In this document: positions 60,033 to 64,000 of the stretch, piece after piece
How the letters are laid out: each line of letters starts with the position of its first letter
Numbering within the stretch: the stretch's first letter is position 1
Source: Thiocystis minor
Lineage (GTDB): Bacteria; Pseudomonadota; Gammaproteobacteria; Chromatiales; Chromatiaceae
Reading direction: 5' to 3'
Assembly (NCBI RefSeq): GCF_016653465.1
Contig: NZ_NHSQ01000132.1
Span: 1-64,000 of the forward strand
Length of the DNA: 64,000 bases
Program-made: the position numbers and the translations under genes
Notes under the pieces: generated by a model
Told to the model about the DNA's origin: nothing
Seen by the model: the letters and a program-made list of their open reading frames with translations, nothing else
The model's database searches: none

Positions 60033-61787
60033 ATGAAAACCGCCCGCTTGCCCAATTGGTCCTGGATGCTGCCTTTCATGACCTGGCTGCCGGGGATTGG
60101 GCGCGTCGAACTCCGGGCCGATCTGGTCGCGGCGCTGACCGGCGCCATCGTCGTACTACCGCAGGGCGTCGCCTTCGCCACCATCGCCGGGATGCCGCCC
60201 GAGTATGGTCTCTACGCCGGTATGGTGCCGGCCATCATCGCCGCGCTGTTCGGCTCGTCGCGCCATCTGGTCTCCGGGCCGACCACGGCCGCCTCGGTGG
60301 TGCTCTTTTCCTCGCTCTCCATCATGGCGATTCCGGGCACGCCCGATTATGTCACCCTGGCCCTGACCCTGACCTTCATGGTCGGCGTGATGGAACTCGC
60401 CTTGGGGTTCGCCCGCATGGGCGCGCTGGTCAATTTTATCTCGCACTCGGTGATCGTCGGCTTTACTGCGGGCGCGGCGGTTCTGATCGCGGCCAAGCAG
60501 CTCAAATATTTCTTCGGCATCGAGATGGACAGCGGCGGCCATCTGCATGACATCCTGCTCCACTTCGGCCAGCACATCGTCGAGATCAATCCGCTCGCCA
60601 CCCTGGTGGCCGCCGTGACGTTGGCGATCGGCATCGTCTGCAAACGCTGGCTGCCGCGCATCCCCTACATGATCGTCGCCATGATCGGCGGCAGTCTGCT
60701 GGCGGTGGCCCTGGATCTCTGGCTGGGGGCCGACCGCACCGGCATCGCCACCGTGGGCGCCCTGCCCGCGAGTCTGCCGCCGCTCTCCTCGCCCTCGCTG
60801 ACGCTCGATCACATCCGCCAATTGGCGCCCACGGCGCTGGCCGTGACCCTCTTCGCCCTGACCGAGGCGGTCTCCATCGGCCGCTCGCTCGCCGCGCGCG
60901 GCGGTTATCGCATCGACGGCAATCAGGAGTTTATTGGCCAAGGGCTATCCAACATCGCGGGTTCCTTCTTCTCGGGCTATGTCGCGACCGGCTCCTTCAA
61001 CCGCAGCGGGGTCAACTACGAGGCCGGCGCGCGCACGCCGCTGGCGTCCATCTTCGCCGCCTTCATGTTGATGGCCATCGTGTTGCTGGTGGCGCCCTTC
61101 GCGAGCTATCTGCCCAAGGCCGCGATGGCCGGCGTGCTGTTCCTTGTCGCCTGGGGACTGATCGATTTCAAGGAGATCGGCCATATCCTGCACGCCTCCC
61201 GGCGCGAAACCGGCGTCCTGGCGGTGACCTTCTTTTCCGCCATCTTCCTGGAACTGGAATTCGCCATCTTCTCCGGGGTTCTGCTGTCGCTGGTGCTCTA
61301 TCTTGATCGCACCTCCAAGCCGCGGATCGTGAGTCTTGCGCCGAATCCTCTCCTGCCCAATCACGCCTTCTCCAGCGATCCGGATCTGACCCAATGCCCG
61401 CAGTTGCGCATCCTGCGCATTGACGGCTCGCTCTTCTTCGGCTCGGTCGCCCATGTCGAGCAGTTCTTCGACCGGCTGCGCGCGGAACACCCCGAACAGA
61501 AACACCTGGCCCTGATCGCCAACGGCATCAATTTCGTCGATCTTCAAGGCGGTCAGACGCTGGCGCTGGAGGCCGAGCGGCGCCGGGCGGATGGCGGCGG
61601 CATGTATCTGATCAATGTCAAACAAGGTCTGTGGGAGGAACTGGAACGCTGCGGCTGTCTGGACGCCACCGGCGCGCGCAATGTCTTCCAGGCCAAGACC
61701 GCCGCGATCCGCGGCATCTATCAGAAACTGGACAAGAGCGTCTGCGCCACCTGCGACAAGCGGATCTTCCGCGAGTGCAACGCCTGA
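60033..61787 (+). CDS. SulP-family anion transporter with cysteine tail
   Basis: The 584-residue inner-membrane transporter of the SulP/SLC26 family carries sulfate, bicarbonate or related anions. It has 10-12 helices, with the signature VVLPQGVAFATIAGMPPEYG near the N-terminus and a typical FSGYVATGSFNRSGVNYEAG. A cytoplasmic STAS domain follows (about 450-560; LRILRIDGSLFFGSVAHVEQ). After STAS it ends CATCDKRIFREC, with three cysteines (571, 574, 582) not usual in the family. The start at 60033 is MKTARLPN; AGGA lies 12 bases before it. The upstream frame from 59898 would cover the operator sites and is rejected. Confidence 0.9.
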   Translation: MKTARLPNWSWMLPFMTWLPGIGRVELRADLVAALTGAIVVLPQGVAFATIAGMPPEYGLYAGMVPAIIAALFGSSRHLVSGPTTAASVVLFSSLSIMAIPGTPDYVTLALTLTFMVGVMELALGFARMGALVNFISHSVIVGFTAGAAVLIAAKQLKYFFGIEMDSGGHLHDILLHFGQHIVEINPLATLVAAVTLAIGIVCKRWLPRIPYMIVAMIGGSLLAVALDLWLGADRTGIATVGALPASLPPLSSPSLTLDHIRQLAPTALAVTLFALTEAVSIGRSLAARGGYRIDGNQEFIGQGLSNIAGSFFSGYVATGSFNRSGVNYEAGARTPLASIFAAFMLMAIVLLVAPFASYLPKAAMAGVLFLVAWGLIDFKEIGHILHASRRETGVLAVTFFSAIFLELEFAIFSGVLLSLVLYLDRTSKPRIVSLAPNPLLPNHAFSSDPDLTQCPQLRILRIDGSLFFGSVAHVEQFFDRLRAEHPEQKHLALIANGINFVDLQGGQTLALEAERRRADGGGMYLINVKQGLWEELERCGCLDATGARNVFQAKTAAIRGIYQKLDKSVCATCDKRIFRECNA

Positions 61788-62453
<666 letters not shown>

Positions 62454-62582
62454 ACCGCGATCCCGGGAGCGAAGATCGAACCGGGCGCTATACTGGATTC
62501 AGGCAACGGCGAAGCAACCGCGCGCGCCATCCGAAAGCATCTTCATCTCTCGCGAACGTCATTCACGAATCGATAGAGGATC

Positions 62583-62819
62583 ATGATGAACATTCAGATT
62601 GCCGACATTACCCTGCACATCGATGAGTCCCTGGATGCCGAAAACCGCGCGCGCATCGAAACCGCGATCCGCGCCGTCGATGGCGTGGTCAGCGTTCATG
62701 CCCAAACGGACCGCCCCCATCTCATGATTGTCGGATACAACCCCGAGAAAACAAGCAGCGCGGCCATCCTGGAGGCCGCGACCGCGCAAGGCATCCATGC
62801 CGAGTTGATCGGGCTGTAA
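62583..62819 (+). CDS. HMA-like small protein without metal cysteines
   Basis: A 78-residue protein with the beta-alpha-beta-beta-alpha-beta outline of heavy-metal-associated domains: IADITLHIDESLDAENRARI, ETAIRAVDGVVSVHAQTD, then LMIVGYNPEKTSSAAILEAA. The CxxC metal-binding pair is absent, so metal delivery in the usual way is unlikely. The start is either of two adjacent ATGs (62583 or 62586), with GAGG a few bases upstream. It lies between murU and the ligase gene. Its role is unknown. Confidence 0.65.
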   Translation: MMNIQIADITLHIDESLDAENRARIETAIRAVDGVVSVHAQTDRPHLMIVGYNPEKTSSAAILEAATAQGIHAELIGL

Positions 62820-62848
62820 CGCGATTTTGCCGCCGCTCGCACGCGCGC

Positions 62849-64000
62849 ATGGGTCAGGCAATCGCCGCTTCGCAGTTTACGCAACGCGACTTCGACGAGT
62901 TTTCCAAGCGTCTGCGTCAGGAGACCCGTTTGCTGGAGCGCTGGTTCGCGGATGGCATGCTGGAAAACGGGGAGCCAACCGTCGGCTACGAGTTGGAAGC
63001 CTGTTTGGTCGCGCCCGACATGCTCCCCGCGCCACAGGTCGACGCCTTGCTGAAACAGGTGGCGGACCCGCTGGTCGTCCCCGAACTCGCCACCTTTAAC
63101 GTCGAGTTCAATGGGACCGCGACCCGCTTGCAGGGCAATGCGCTCTCACGTCTGGCGGGAGAACTGACCGCGACGCTGGAGCAAGTCAACCGCGCGGGCT
63201 CGGGTCTTCAAAGTCGCCTGACCATGATCGGCATCCTGCCGACGGTGCGCCCGGAGCATCTCGCCCTTGACTTCATGACCCCCCGCGAGCGCTTTCGCGC
63301 ACTCAATGCCCGGATCTTCGAGCTGCGCCACGGACGCCCCCTGCGACTCCTCATCGAAGGGCGTGACCGTCTGGACCTGGAGTGGCGCGACGTGATGCTG
63401 GAGGCGGCGGCCACCTCCTTCCAACTCCATCTCAAGGTCACGCCGGACGAGTCGGCGCGGGTCTATAATGCCTCGAAAGTGGTCAGCGGCCCGCTGGTGG
63501 CGATCAGCGCCAACTCGCCCTATCTTTTCGGTCGCGATCTCTGGGACGAGACCCGCATCCCGCTGTTCGAGCAAGCAGTCTCGGTGGGCGGCCCCATCCT
63601 GCAGGAGCGCGCCAATTTCGGTTTTCGCTACGCCGAGCGCTCGATCCTGGAAACCTTCCGCGCCAATTTCGACCGTTATCCGGTGCTGCTCCCTCAGTTG
63701 ATGGATTCCCCGCCGGAGCGACTCGCCCATCTCTGCCTGCACAATGGCACCATCTGGCGCTGGAATCGTCCGCTGATCGGCTTCGATGCGTGCGGCCGTC
63801 CGCATCTGCGCATCGAGCATCGGGTGATGCCCGCCGGCCCCTCGGTGGCGGATGCGATCGCCAATGCGGCGTTCTATTTCGGTCTGATGCGGAATCTGGC
63901 GCGGGATGAAATACCGCCCGAGTCGCGCTTGCTTTTTCTTCACGCGCAGAAGGGATTTTATACCTGCGCCCGCGAGGGACTCACCGCGCGGATCCCCTGG
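62849..64000 (+). CDS. GCS2-family carboxylate-amine ligase (partial)
   Basis: The frame is open for 384 codons from ATG at 62849 to the window end, so the C-terminus is outside. It starts MGQAIAASQFTQRDFDEFSK, has the substrate-site GYELEACLVAPDMLPAPQ and PELATFNVEFNGTATRLQG, and continues through GRDLWDETRIPLFEQAV and GGPILQERANFGFRYAERS to FYFGLMRNLARDEIPPESRL. This is the glutamate-cysteine-ligase type 2 (YbdK-like) fold, whose members join an amino acid to a carboxylate with ATP. The substrate is not clear, since classical GshA lies in another family. Confidence 0.85.
   Translation, partial: MGQAIAASQFTQRDFDEFSKRLRQETRLLERWFADGMLENGEPTVGYELEACLVAPDMLPAPQVDALLKQVADPLVVPELATFNVEFNGTATRLQGNALSRLAGELTATLEQVNRAGSGLQSRLTMIGILPTVRPEHLALDFMTPRERFRALNARIFELRHGRPLRLLIEGRDRLDLEWRDVMLEAAATSFQLHLKVTPDESARVYNASKVVSGPLVAISANSPYLFGRDLWDETRIPLFEQAVSVGGPILQERANFGFRYAERSILETFRANFDRYPVLLPQLMDSPPERLAHLCLHNGTIWRWNRPLIGFDACGRPHLRIEHRVMPAGPSVADAIANAAFYFGLMRNLARDEIPPESRLLFLHAQKGFYTCAREGLTARIPW

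Overview
This is a chromosomal window from a GC-rich gammaproteobacterium, most likely a purple sulfur bacterium of the Chromatiaceae (inference). The evidence is the conserved recA-recX-alaS-csrA-tRNA-Ser block, a DsrC/TusE-family protein, a PHB-depolymerase-type esterase, a SulP anion transporter, a CbbO-type VWA protein, and many short intergenic palindromes and heptamer arrays. I saw no rRNA genes, CRISPR arrays or replication origin.

Layout. 1-4300: the left end is mobile. It holds a broken DDE transposase and a minus-strand operon (AlpA-like HTH regulator, unknown protein, AAA+ ATPase) that runs away from tRNA-Ser(GCT) behind a strong promoter. 4300-10700: tRNA-Ser, csrA, lysC, alaS, recX and recA, all on the minus strand. 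11000-15700: a partial exopolysaccharide locus with a WcaJ-like sugar transferase, a methyltransferase-like protein and a VpsR-like sigma-54 regulator. 16600-21100: tRNA-Glu and tRNA-Ala, htpX, the esterase, folE and ilvC. 21290-23380: a toxin-antitoxin island (orphan HicB, hicAB, brnTA) with an IS110 remnant and a 169-bp direct repeat. 24500-31400: ilvN and ilvB, a PilZ protein, proS, fabA and holC. 31500-37600: a very large hybrid histidine kinase translationally coupled to an HD-GYP response regulator, then a DsrC-like protein without its redox cysteines. 37660-46200: parC, a methyltransferase, a two-gene RND efflux operon, a PsiE-like protein and a small membrane protein. 46290-56600: an NDUFA9-like dehydrogenase, a TauE exporter, soluble lytic transglycosylase, a MEMO/AMMECR1 pair, EVE and SET domain proteins and the CbbO-like protein. 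56760-58930: two small secreted proteins sharing an EFSAFE motif, flanking a secreted retropepsin-like protease. 58960-64000: exonuclease III, SulP, MurU, an HMA-like protein and a GCS2-family ligase cut by the window end.

How the genes relate. Branched-chain amino acid synthesis (ilvC, ilvB, ilvN) is split in two by the toxin-antitoxin island. Cyclic-di-GMP links the VpsR-like regulator, the PilZ protein and the HD-GYP regulator to exopolysaccharide output (inference). The feature that most deserves follow-up is structural: several unrelated families of short inverted or tandem repeats sit exactly on the stop codons of genes (ilvB, a methyltransferase, the histidine kinase, folE, ilvC, murU, proS), in some cases supplying the stop codon itself. 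The second is the locus of secreted EFSAFE proteins with its protease.
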